From an uncultured bacterium (GTDB lineage: Bacteria; Bacillota; Clostridia; Oscillospirales; Butyricicoccaceae): a stretch of DNA of 16,622 nt. The notes under the pieces were generated by a model. The model saw nothing but the letters and a program-made list of their open reading frames with translations, was not told the origin of the DNA and made no database searches. Position numbers and translations under genes: made by a program. Below are positions 1 to 6,364 of this stretch, piece after piece (within the stretch, counting starts at the first letter, position 1; each line of letters starts with the position of its first letter). The stretch covers positions 1 through 16,622 of the forward strand of contig CAJMOV010000014.1 in NCBI GenBank assembly GCA_905215125.1, written 5' to 3'.

Positions 1-4
1 ATTT

Positions 5-45
5 AATGGTGTATGCATTACTTAGTGGGTATGGCATACACCATT
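5..45. repeat. AT-rich 12-bp inverted repeat at the broken end of the dipeptidase gene
   Basis: The arms at 5-16 and 34-45 (ATGGTGTATGC and GCATACACCAT plus one extra A-T pair) are perfect complements separated by a 17-base loop. The stop codon of the dipeptidase (18-20) lies in the loop. The first 50 or so bases are AT-rich, while the gene to the right is GC-rich, and family-like protein sequence stops at about base 50. The repeat is followed by TTTTTATT on the plus strand, so it could also end a transcript coming from the left. Whether this is a mobile-element end, a terminator or a deletion scar cannot be decided from this side alone. Confidence 0.5.
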
Positions 46-890
46 TTTATTGGATCGGCGATAAACCACGGCATGGCGAAGATGCCGACTACGCCGCCGG
101 TTTCCGCAATGGCGCGGATTTCGTCGTCGCTCTTGCAGCGTGCATGGGGGTGTATTTTTTCCACGCCCGTGTGGGTCGCCACGACAGGGGCTTTACTGTA
201 TTTGCAGGCGTCCATGGTCGTGTTGTACCCGCAGTGGCCCGTGTCGACCACGATGCCCAGCTCATTGCATTTTTGCACAAACTGTATGCCGAACTTGGAG
301 AGGCCGGCGCCCCCGTTGGGCTCCATGCAGCCGGCGCCGATCAGGTTGTGGTTATTATAGGTCAGCTGCTGCACCCGCAGGCCGAAGCGGTAGAGAAGCT
401 CCAGCAGCCCCAGGTCCTTGCCGTAGCCAAGGGCTTCCTGGCTGGTGACGATGCCCGCTTTGAGGTTTTCCGCTTTGCAGCGGCGGATGTCGTCCGCCGT
501 CGTGCATTTGACAAGCCAGGGCTTTCTGTCAAATTCCTCCTGCAGCTCCAGGGCGGACCGAAGCGCCTCCTCCCGGGTGTTGATGCTCAGCTGGCGGCAG
601 CCCCCGGTCAGGCCGCTTTCATACCAGCAATCGCGGTACAAATCGGCGTATTGGCCGTTTACCATGCGGCGCAGGATTTCAGCTGTGGCCCAGCTGCACT
701 GCGCCGCTTCGTCGCCGGGGCAGCGCTCACGGGCGAGAGACAGCAATTCCTCTTCTGCGCCTTCAGGCAAAGAGTAGGTTCCCACCGGCCCCTGAAACAG
801 CATGTCCAGGATAATGCTGCTTTCATGAAGGGCTTTCGCCCGGTCTTCCTGCTCCTGCGTCAAATGGAAATCGTACAACGGCTCGATCAT
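18..890 (-). CDS. M19 (renal/membrane) dipeptidase family protein, C-terminally truncated
   Basis: This 290-residue protein resembles peptidase family M19, metal-dependent amidohydrolase-fold enzymes that cleave dipeptides. The recognisable parts are a barrel segment near residues 160-185, a zinc-type histidine in VVDTGHC (H219), a second in VVATHT (H240), the conserved arginine R251, and the GGVVGIF strand near 265-271. Family-like sequence stops at P280 and ten unrelated residues follow before the stop. M19 proteins normally run on for roughly 80-100 residues and include a late conserved Asp, so the C-terminal part is missing. The usual N-terminal His-x-Asp metal motif is also not evident; D29 in IILDMLFQG is at that place without a histidine. 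The start ATG (888-890) overlaps the upstream stop as ATGA and has GAGGAAA before it. The family is fairly sure; activity is doubtful. Confidence 0.8.
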   Translation of the reverse strand: MIEPLYDFHLTQEQEDRAKALHESSIILDMLFQGPVGTYSLPEGAEEELLSLARERCPGDEAAQCSWATAEILRRMVNGQYADLYRDCWYESGLTGGCRQLSINTREEALRSALELQEEFDRKPWLVKCTTADDIRRCKAENLKAGIVTSQEALGYGKDLGLLELLYRFGLRVQQLTYNNHNLIGAGCMEPNGGAGLSKFGIQFVQKCNELGIVVDTGHCGYNTTMDACKYSKAPVVATHTGVEKIHPHARCKSDDEIRAIAETGGVVGIFAMPWFIADPIKMVYAIPTK

Positions 891-1852
891 TGCTTTTCCT
901 CCTCTATCTTTGATTTTTGAAAAATATAATCTGCAGCGGACAGATCCTCTGCGGCCAGCCCCTGGGCTTCGAATACGGTGATGTCTTCAGGGGAGACGCG
1001 GCCGGGCAGCTCAAGGGAAAGCACTCGGCCGATTTCGCCCAGCAAATGCTCCTGCAAAACCTCACCCTGGCGCAGGGGGATGAGAAAATCGCCGGCCTCG
1101 TTCATGCAGGACTCGCGGCTGTCGCAGAAAAAGCGGGACTTGCAGATCGCCTCGGTATCAAGCTCGCGGTAGCGGGCGCCGCAGGCGCCGACGGCGTTGA
1201 CATGGGCCCCGGGCGAAAGGTGCGCGCCGAAAAGGACCGGCTCGCGGGCTGCAGTGACGGTGCAGATGATATCCGCCCCGTTTACCGCCGCGCGGACGTC
1301 GCCGCAGCAGTCCCGGATGGGGATGCCGTGCGCGGCCTGCATTTCCGACTGAAAGCGCCTGACACTGTCGGGGTTGATATCCCATACGCGGACCTCGTCA
1401 ACAGCGCGGACAAGGCGGATAGCTTCCAGATGGCGGCGGGCCTGCAGGCCGGAACCCAGCAGGCAAAGGACATGGGCATCGGGGCGGGCAAGCGCGTCGG
1501 TAGCAGCTGCGCTGACGGCCGCTGTGCGGATGCCGGTGATGCCTTCGCCGTCCAGAAACGCCTTGAGACTGCCCGTCTCGATGTCAAAAAGAACGACCGC
1601 GCCCTGATGAGAGGGTAAGCCGCGCTGAAAATTGTCTGGAAATACCGTGATGATCTTTGCGCCTGTCACGCCGAGACGGGGGTTGGCCGCGGGCATAACC
1701 CCTAAGATTTTTGCAGGGGATATCGGCATTGCGGTTCGCAGCGTCTGAATGGCGCGGCCGTATGAGTAATCGACCAGCGTGTCCTTCATCAGATTGATAC
1801 ATCCCTGCATATCCAAAAGCGCGGATACTTGCTCTCTGTCAAAATAGCGCAT
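887..1852 (-). CDS. Ornithine cyclodeaminase / mu-crystallin family NAD(P)-dependent enzyme
   Basis: This 321-residue protein has the usual length and layout of the family: an N-terminal substrate/dimer domain with the conserved lysine in GAKII (K66) and arginine in TGIRTAA (R109), then a Rossmann domain with LLGSGLQARRHLEAI (about residues 131-145) and an acidic strand end in VWDINPD. The stretch VNAVGACGARYRELD (about 218-232) matches the mu-crystallin style, where the catalytic Asp of true ornithine cyclodeaminase (Asp228 of the Pseudomonas enzyme) is absent. It therefore may be a ketimine or imino-acid reductase or an amino-acid dehydrogenase rather than a cyclodeaminase. A GAGG ribosome site lies 8 bases before the ATG. 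The gene is translationally coupled (ATGA) to the dipeptidase and divergent from a regulator, suggesting joint use of a peptide or amino-acid substrate. Exact substrate unknown. Confidence 0.88.
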   Translation of the reverse strand: MRYFDREQVSALLDMQGCINLMKDTLVDYSYGRAIQTLRTAMPISPAKILGVMPAANPRLGVTGAKIITVFPDNFQRGLPSHQGAVVLFDIETGSLKAFLDGEGITGIRTAAVSAAATDALARPDAHVLCLLGSGLQARRHLEAIRLVRAVDEVRVWDINPDSVRRFQSEMQAAHGIPIRDCCGDVRAAVNGADIICTVTAAREPVLFGAHLSPGAHVNAVGACGARYRELDTEAICKSRFFCDSRESCMNEAGDFLIPLRQGEVLQEHLLGEIGRVLSLELPGRVSPEDITVFEAQGLAAEDLSAADYIFQKSKIEEEKQ

Positions 1853-1913
1853 AGTAAAACCTCACAATTTTTATAGAGTAAGGGGTCGTGTTTTTAGTAT
1901 AAAAGGAAAATGG

Positions 1914-1953
1914 TTGACTGTATATTGACAATAATTCGACAAAAAATTAAAAT
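1914..1953 (+). promoter_or_regulatory. Promoter of the divergent regulator, embedded in 11-bp phased repeats
   Basis: TTGACA at 1925-1930 and TAAAAT at 1948-1953 are separated by exactly 17 bases, a strong sigma-A promoter. Transcription would start near 1960, just ahead of the ribosome site at 1963-1969. Three consecutive 11-base units begin at 1914, 1925 and 1936 (TTGACTGTATA, TTGACAATAAT, TCGACAAAAAA), one helical turn apart, so a protein could bind them on one face. That would suit autoregulation by the gene product and control of the divergent operon, but binding is inference. Confidence 0.65.
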
Positions 1954-1975
1954 ATTGGCAAAAGGAGGGATGGGT

Positions 1976-3307
1976 GTGAGCTTTCGCCTGGCTGTCGTCG
2001 GCCACAGCTCTTCAGTGGAGGAGATCATGGGAATTGTGGCGGAAACCTTTGATAACGTCGAAACCACCGGGGTTGAGCTGGCGAGCGATGAGATGACGGA
2101 TGAAGCGGTGGAAAGGCTTCGGTCGCTGCTGCCCTGTCTGGACGGCGTCCTTTACACCCGCAGCGAGCCATATAAGCTGATTATCAGCCGCCTGGATCAC
2201 GCGGGTGTGCTGGCGCGCTACGTCAACGTGGACGCATCCAGCTTTATACAAAGCCTGCTTATCGCAAGCCTGCAATACGGCGCCGACATCAGCCGCGTCA
2301 GTGTGGATACCCTGGATTACAACACCGTGATGGACGCCTACGGCTCGCTGAAATTCTCCGCCCAGCAGGTACATCCCGCAATGGTCAACATTGACACCAA
2401 CGCAAGCCATTTTGTCGACGCCGCAGCCCAGGCGCACCGCGAGATTTACCACAGCGGGCTTTGCAGCGCCTGCATTACCAACATCCGCAGCGTTCAGGAC
2501 ACCCTGGCGGGGGAAGGGATCCCCTGCGTCCTGATGACGCCGGGGCCGGACATCTATATCAATGAAATTCGCCGTCTCATCCTGCATTGGCAGACAACCG
2601 AAAAGACAAAAGGGAACACGGCGATTGTACGCATCCGCGCGGAGCTGAATAACGACTATTACCTGCATCAGAAAACCATGGTGCAAAATGTGCTGGATCT
2701 CGGAAAGCTGACGGAAGCAATCGTCATGTTTGCCCAGCTTGTCAGCGGCGCGTTTATTCATGCAGGAGAGCAGGATTTTTATATTGTCTGCGGATATAAG
2801 GAGCTGTCGGACGCTACCAGCCAGTTTGCCAATCTGGATTTGCTGGCCCAGGTCTACGCGGGGACGCCATATCGTCTGGCGGTCGGTATCGGCACCGGCA
2901 TCAGCATGCAAGCCGCCATGACCAATGCCGAGCTTGGAACGCAAAAGGCCTGGGTAGAGGGGTGCAACCGGGCCTACGTTGTCCACGAAAAGGATCATAT
3001 TATTGGCCCGATACAGCCCAACGAGCTGCTGCACATGTGTCAGACACAGGTCAATTACCAGCTGACCAAGGTGGCGCAGGACTGCGGGATGTCGGTCAAC
3101 ACCATTCTGAGAATTGATACCTTTGTACGAAAAAAGAACAGCGGCAGCTTTATTACCGACGAGCTGGCCCGCGAGCTGCACGTCAGCTTTCGGACGGCGG
3201 CGCGGATGGTTGAAAAGCTGGAAAAAAACCATTATATTGTTGAAATCGGCCGCAGGGCGATCAACGGGCGCGGCCGTCCGTCCCGGCTGTTTCGCCTGCT
3301 GTGGTGA
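1976..3307 (+). CDS. Transcriptional regulator: N-terminal sensory domain, cyclase-like middle domain, C-terminal winged helix
   Basis: This protein of 443 residues starts at GTG 1976, chosen because AGGAGGG (1963-1969) sits 7 bases upstream and because a longer frame opening at 1910 would begin ahead of the promoter. Residues 1-180 form an alpha/beta domain opening with FRLAVVGHSS, with no recognised phosphorylation site. Residues about 210-345 (from AIVRIRAEL through RLAVGIGTG to AELGTQKAW) have the beta-alpha pattern and the late VGIGxG element of GGDEF/nucleotide-cyclase-fold domains, but lack a GGDEF motif, so enzymatic activity is unlikely. The C-terminus, about 365-443, carries helix-turn-helix-like segments (ITDELARELHVSFRTAARMVEKL) and a basic GRGRPSR end. 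It is divergent from the dehydrogenase/dipeptidase pair, which it probably controls. The exact family is not recognised; the regulator role is fairly likely. Confidence 0.72.
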   Translation: MSFRLAVVGHSSSVEEIMGIVAETFDNVETTGVELASDEMTDEAVERLRSLLPCLDGVLYTRSEPYKLIISRLDHAGVLARYVNVDASSFIQSLLIASLQYGADISRVSVDTLDYNTVMDAYGSLKFSAQQVHPAMVNIDTNASHFVDAAAQAHREIYHSGLCSACITNIRSVQDTLAGEGIPCVLMTPGPDIYINEIRRLILHWQTTEKTKGNTAIVRIRAELNNDYYLHQKTMVQNVLDLGKLTEAIVMFAQLVSGAFIHAGEQDFYIVCGYKELSDATSQFANLDLLAQVYAGTPYRLAVGIGTGISMQAAMTNAELGTQKAWVEGCNRAYVVHEKDHIIGPIQPNELLHMCQTQVNYQLTKVAQDCGMSVNTILRIDTFVRKKNSGSFITDELARELHVSFRTAARMVEKLEKNHYIVEIGRRAINGRGRPSRLFRLLW

Positions 3308-3368
3308 CGGCCGTCCGCACAGATGCGCAAAAGCGCCCTGCGGCTTGGGGTATGGCAAAGCGCAAATA

Positions 3369-3399
3369 AAAAATGCGTCTCACCCTGAGACGCATTTTT
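3369..3399. terminator. Bidirectional intrinsic terminator between convergent genes
   Basis: A perfect 14-bp stem (3369-3382 with 3386-3399) closes a three-base CCC loop, with A tract on one side and T tract on the other, so it can end both the regulator (plus) and the pentapeptide-repeat gene (minus). Confidence 0.92.
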
Positions 3400-3439
3400 G
3401 TATCATGAGGGCCGCCTGCCGTATGGGGCGGCTGATGGG

Positions 3440-4111
3440 CTAAGGCTCGACAAGAACGCCCAGCAGCGTCGCCAGCCCGGCCGCCTGCGCTGGGCTGACG
3501 ATGGCGCCGCGCAGCTCCTCTGGGGGCTGGGACAGGACGGGGGCCGTCAGCTCGCAGCGGCGGAAATCAACGCCGGCAAGGGGCGTTTTGAAAAACGAGG
3601 CTTTGACAAAGCGGCAGTCCTCGGCGCTGAAATGCTTGAGACGCACTTCTGTCAGCGCCGCCTCGGTCAGGTCGCAGCCGCGCAGGCGCACGTCGGTCAG
3701 CCTTGTCCGGTCAAAGCCGGTAAAGCTCAGGCTGGCGGATTCAGCCGATACCTGTTTCAATACCGCGTCGGGAAAGCCGGCCCCCATCAGCTTGCAGGAC
3801 ACAAAGGCGCACCGCTCAAAATAAGCCCCTCCAAAACGGGCGCCGGAAAAATCGCATTGCTCAAACAGCACGTCGATAAAGCTGGCCCCTTCAAAGCCGC
3901 AGCCCTGCAGAACCATACCCTCCAGCCGGCTTTCACGCATGTCCAGCCGGCCAAAATCAGCGGCCGAGCAGTCGCAGCCTGAAGCGAAAACCCTGCACAG
4001 CAGCATTTCCTCAGCAATGCTGTCTTGGGCAAGCTCTAAAAACGACCGGATCTTTTTAAGGGATTCGGGCAATTTGGGCGCGGGGATCGGCGGATAAACG
4101 GGAATAGACAT
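3440..4111 (-). CDS. Pentapeptide-repeat protein
   Basis: Of the 223 residues, about 44-193 read as roughly 30 unbroken five-residue repeats with Phe or Leu at every fifth position (for example FEGASF, FSGARF, LTEAAL), which predicts a right-handed quadrilateral beta-helix. A charged helical N-terminus (about 15-38) precedes it, and a C-terminal helix (GAIVSPAQAAGLATLLGVLV) could serve as dimer cap. The size is close to that of MfpA (about 183 residues) and Qnr proteins (about 218), DNA mimics that protect gyrase from quinolones, but most pentapeptide proteins have other or unknown roles and no diagnostic Qnr loop is seen. There is no signal peptide. GGAGG lies 7 bases before the ATG. It is monocistronic, with its own strong promoter at 4164-4191 and the terminator at 3369-3399. 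Confidence 0.9.
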   Translation of the reverse strand: MSIPVYPPIPAPKLPESLKKIRSFLELAQDSIAEEMLLCRVFASGCDCSAADFGRLDMRESRLEGMVLQGCGFEGASFIDVLFEQCDFSGARFGGAYFERCAFVSCKLMGAGFPDAVLKQVSAESASLSFTGFDRTRLTDVRLRGCDLTEAALTEVRLKHFSAEDCRFVKASFFKTPLAGVDFRRCELTAPVLSQPPEELRGAIVSPAQAAGLATLLGVLVEP

Positions 4112-4163
4112 GGCTCAACCTCCAATGCAGACGGACGCAGGGGGAAATATTTTCGACAGTATC

Positions 4164-4191
4164 ATTATAGCAGAAACCGCCTGCGTGACAA
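4164..4191 (-). promoter_or_regulatory. Extended -10 promoter of the pentapeptide-repeat gene
   Basis: On the minus strand TTGTCA (4186-4191) and a perfect TATAAT (4164-4169) are separated by 16 bases, with TGC directly before the -10 as in extended -10 promoters. The start ATG follows about 50 bases downstream. Confidence 0.85.
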
Positions 4192-4536
4192 ATCGTTTTT
4201 TTAAGCGGGAAATAAAATATTAAATGAAAAATCAGATCAGTGTGGCGCGTGAGATTAAAGTCATACATAATAAATTTTAATAAAATTTAAATGTCATAAC
4301 CCCTGGCGTCCCTTGTGCAGCGGTCAACGGATCTGAGCCTGTAATATGCTTTAAGGCTGCAGCGCCCCGGGGGCCAAGGACTTATGTCAGCGGCGGCTTC
4401 TCCATGAGATATCCGGCAAAGACACCGCCCAGACAGATACGTTTAAGGTCGTCAATAAACGGGCGTATGACGGTGCGAGGCAGAAAATGCGCGCGCAGGA
4501 ATATTGCTGCTGACAAAATCCAATGCTGCAAGCAAA
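4192..4536. other. Intergenic stretch between the pentapeptide gene and tRNA-Val
   Basis: About 345 bases without a confident gene. The left half (to about 4300) is AT-rich with several TAAA/TTTAA runs. The right half is GC-rich like coding DNA and holds the possible 49-codon remnant at 4382-4531. No insertion-sequence ends, no integrase and no attachment-site duplicate of the tRNA 3' end were seen. Confidence 0.5.
4382..4531 (-). pseudogene. Possible 3' remnant of a lost gene (49 codons)
   Basis: The minus strand is open from 4531 to a TAA at 4382-4384 and encodes 49 residues that read like the end of a real protein, with a hydrophobic stretch, then PRTVIRPFIDDLKR, then a glycine-rich ICLGGVFAGYLMEK tail. 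Codons end mostly in G or C as in the neighbouring genes. There is no ribosome site or ATG, and the frame begins directly against the tRNA terminator, which fits a truncated fragment more than an intact small gene. It could still be a chance frame. Confidence 0.3.
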
Positions 4537-4571
4537 AAAATCCCTAGAACCGTTGCAGTTCTAGGGATTTT
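4537..4571 (-). terminator. Intrinsic terminator of tRNA-Val
   Basis: A 14-bp perfect stem (4537-4550 with 4558-4571) with a 7-base loop is followed on the minus strand by seven T residues, right after the tRNA 3' end. Confidence 0.93.
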
Positions 4572-4572
4572 A

Positions 4573-4649
4573 TGGTGGACTCTAAGGGACTTGAACCCCT
4601 GACCCTCCGCACGTCAAGCGGATGCTCTAGCCAGCTGAGCTAAGAGTCC
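4573..4649 (-). tRNA. tRNA-Val (anticodon GAC)
   Basis: The minus strand folds as a full cloverleaf of 77 bases. The acceptor stem pairs GGACTCT with AGAGTCC, the D stem pairs GCTC with GAGC, the anticodon stem pairs TCCGC with GCGGA, and the T arm carries TTCAAGT. The discriminator base is A and CCA is encoded. The anticodon loop TTGACGT gives GAC, reading the valine codon GUC (and GUU by wobble). It is a solitary gene with its own consensus promoter and terminator. Confidence 0.96.
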
Positions 4650-4667
4650 ATACAAGAGACGCTTATT

Positions 4668-4696
4668 ATTATAGCAATGCAGCAGGAGCTTGTCAA
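4668..4696 (-). promoter_or_regulatory. Consensus sigma-A promoter of tRNA-Val
   Basis: TTGACA (4691-4696) and TATAAT (4668-4673) on the minus strand are both perfect and separated by 17 bases, with TGC before the -10. Transcription would start about 10 bases ahead of the mature tRNA 5' end. Confidence 0.93.
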
Positions 4697-4719
4697 GAGA
4701 AAAATCAAAAAAAGTTAGC

Positions 4720-4748
4720 TTGGCAAAAGGGGTGGGTTGTGGTAAGCT
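4720..4748 (+). promoter_or_regulatory. Candidate promoter of the DUF4438 gene
   Basis: TTGGCA (4720-4725), 17 bases, TAAGCT (4743-4748). The -35 is good and the -10 imperfect. It lies about 60 bases before the start codon and back to back with the tRNA promoter. Confidence 0.5.
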
Positions 4749-4809
4749 AAAGAGGTACATTCCAGTCCCCTTGTATTGGGAAAAACCATGTGAGCTTGGA
4801 GGAAATGTC

Positions 4810-5667
4810 ATGCTGAGAACCAACAAAGAAGCGCTTCCCATCCTGCTGGTGCAGGGCGAAGTCCGCCATTCCCGCAGCAGCCAGACCTTCCGCATCAACA
4901 CTGACGGCGAACCCTTTATCCTGCCCGCTACCGGCGGCATTACCTATAATGCAAGGATTGGCGACCCCTGCTGCGGCTGGGCGGCCGACCATCTCGAGCC
5001 GGGTGTGACGACCCGCAACAGCGACGACGCCTTTAACGCCGCCTATTCCAGCCTGTCCTGCATCGGCAACGTCGCTATCGTTCGCTCGGGCGACGCCAAG
5101 GGCGCACGCGGCTTTGTCACCGGCAAGCACGGCGGCTGCGAGCACCTCATCTGCTATTTTGACGACGAGACCATGGACAAAATGACCATCGGCGATAAAA
5201 TCGACGTCCGTTCCTGCGGCCAGGGCATGACGCTGCTTGATTACCCAGACATCCTGCTGCGCAGCATGAGCCCCGAGCTGCTGGAGAAAATGAATATTGA
5301 GGAAAACGGCAAAAAGCTGCGCGTCGGCGTCGCCAAAATTGTCCCGGCGTCCATCATGGGATCCGGCCTGGGCGCGACGACGTCGCAGTTCGGCGATTAT
5401 GACATCACCCTGCATGACCGCAAAATCACCGAGAAGTACGGCTTAAACGAGCTGCGCTTCGGCGATATCGTTGCGCTGATGGATGCGGACACCCGCTATG
5501 GCCGCACCTACCGCACCGGCGCCGTCACCATCGGCGTCATCGTCCACAGCGACTGTATTCTGGCCGGCCACGGCCCTGGCGTCACCACCCTGATGACCTG
5601 CAAAACCCGCCTTATCGAGCCGGTCATCGACCCCAAGGCCAACCTGGCGGATATGTTCCTGAAATAA
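4810..5667 (+). CDS. DUF4438 domain-containing protein
   Basis: This 285-residue protein matches the DUF4438 pattern over its full length: an N-terminal VQGEVRHS strand, then DGEPFILPATGGITYNARIGD (about 32-52), GWAADHLEPGV, SCIGNVAIVRSGDAKGARGFVTGKHGG (about 83-109), and a C-terminal GAVTIGVIVHSDCILAGHGPGV segment. The GGxxY, GDAKGAxG and HGPG glycine-rich turns are the most family-typical. Biochemical function is unknown. There is no signal peptide or membrane segment, so it should be cytoplasmic. The start is set at ATG 4810 because GGAGGAAA lies just upstream; the frame stays open further left but has no ribosome site there and would run into the promoter. It has its own terminator, followed after 30 bases by the cyclase operon. 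Confidence 0.85.
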   Translation: MLRTNKEALPILLVQGEVRHSRSSQTFRINTDGEPFILPATGGITYNARIGDPCCGWAADHLEPGVTTRNSDDAFNAAYSSLSCIGNVAIVRSGDAKGARGFVTGKHGGCEHLICYFDDETMDKMTIGDKIDVRSCGQGMTLLDYPDILLRSMSPELLEKMNIEENGKKLRVGVAKIVPASIMGSGLGATTSQFGDYDITLHDRKITEKYGLNELRFGDIVALMDADTRYGRTYRTGAVTIGVIVHSDCILAGHGPGVTTLMTCKTRLIEPVIDPKANLADMFLK

Positions 5668-5677
5668 AGTCCCACGT

Positions 5678-5707
5678 CCGCCGCAGGCTGTCCTGCGGCG
5701 GCTTTTT
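5678..5707 (+). terminator. Terminator after the DUF4438 gene
   Basis: A 10-bp GC-rich stem (5678-5687 with 5692-5701), 4-base loop, and a CTTTTT tail. Only about 30 bases separate it from the next start codon, and no separate promoter is visible in that gap, so partial read-through may feed the downstream operon. Confidence 0.85.
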
Positions 5708-5737
5708 AGCAGCAGCTGGAAGGAGAACGCCCTTATC

Positions 5738-6364
5738 ATGACCATCATCGACCTGAGCCAGCCCTTTGCTGGGAATATGCCGGTTTATCCCGGCGGGCCG
5801 CAGCCTGATTTCGCCCCGGCCGCCGCATTGGAAAGAGACGGCTTCCGCGAAACCCGGCTGCGCTTTGATTCGCACAACGGCACCCATGTCGACGCCCCGG
5901 CCCATCTGCTGGCCGGGGGCCGGGGGCTGGAAGTCTATCCCCTTGAAGCCTTTTTTGGCCCGGCCGCCGTTATAGACTGCCGTCTGGCGGAGGGGGAAAT
6001 GTGCGCTGCGGCCGACGCCGCTGTGCGCGGCGGGGCGCGATTTCTACTGCTGTGTACAGGGCATGACGTTCATTGGGGCCGCCCCGCGTACTTTGAACCA
6101 TGGCCCCTGCCTGCGGCGGAAGCGGTCCGGCATATGGCGGCGCTGGATATCAAGGGCATCGGCGTCGACGCCCTTTCCATCGACGGGCTGGGGGATGATT
6201 TGCCCCGTCACCGTTTGGCGCTTGAGCGGGGCGTCCTGCTGTTTGAAAACCTGCGCGGCCTGTCCCGCCTGCCGGAAGGCGGCTTTCTTTTTTCTGCATT
6301 TCCCCTCCGCCTGCCTTGTCCCGACGGCGCGCCGGTGCGTGCGGCCGCTATTCTGACGGAATGA
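5738..6364 (+). CDS. Cyclase family protein (kynurenine formamidase-like metal hydrolase)
   Basis: This 208-residue protein has the signature HxGTHxDxPxH as HNGTHVDAPAH (H46, H50, D52, H56), the metal-binding centre of the cyclase family (PF04199), which includes kynurenine formamidases, isatin hydrolases and polyketide-cyclase relatives. Other family landmarks are the N-terminal IDLSQPFAGNMPVYPG, the CTGHD segment near residues 107-111 and the late glutamate in LLFENLRGL. The size is normal for the family and it should be cytoplasmic. AAGGAG lies 12 bases upstream of the ATG, somewhat far. The stop overlaps the next start (ATGA). No tryptophan-degradation genes are nearby, so formamidase activity is only one option; an amide or lactone hydrolase of unknown substrate is safer. 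Confidence 0.87.
   Translation: MTIIDLSQPFAGNMPVYPGGPQPDFAPAAALERDGFRETRLRFDSHNGTHVDAPAHLLAGGRGLEVYPLEAFFGPAAVIDCRLAEGEMCAAADAAVRGGARFLLLCTGHDVHWGRPAYFEPWPLPAAEAVRHMAALDIKGIGVDALSIDGLGDDLPRHRLALERGVLLFENLRGLSRLPEGGFLFSAFPLRLPCPDGAPVRAAAILTE

Noticed and set aside
6..920. Plus-strand open frame of 304 codons over the dipeptidase
   Set aside because: Antisense shadow; the minus frame has M19 family features, a ribosome site and coupling to the neighbour.
1910..1975. Upstream ATG start of the regulator
   Set aside because: It lies ahead of a near-consensus promoter, has no ribosome site, and would encode an unrelated 22-residue extension. GTG 1976 fits the AGGAGGG spacing.
2012..3358. Long minus-strand open frame of 448 codons
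   Set aside because: It lies antisense to the regulator gene, has low-information His/Gln/Asp-rich sequence, no ribosome site and no family resemblance; it follows from the GC-rich codon use of the real gene.
4573..4649. Integration site of a mobile element at tRNA-Val
   Set aside because: No integrase gene and no repeated copy of the tRNA 3' end were found in the window.
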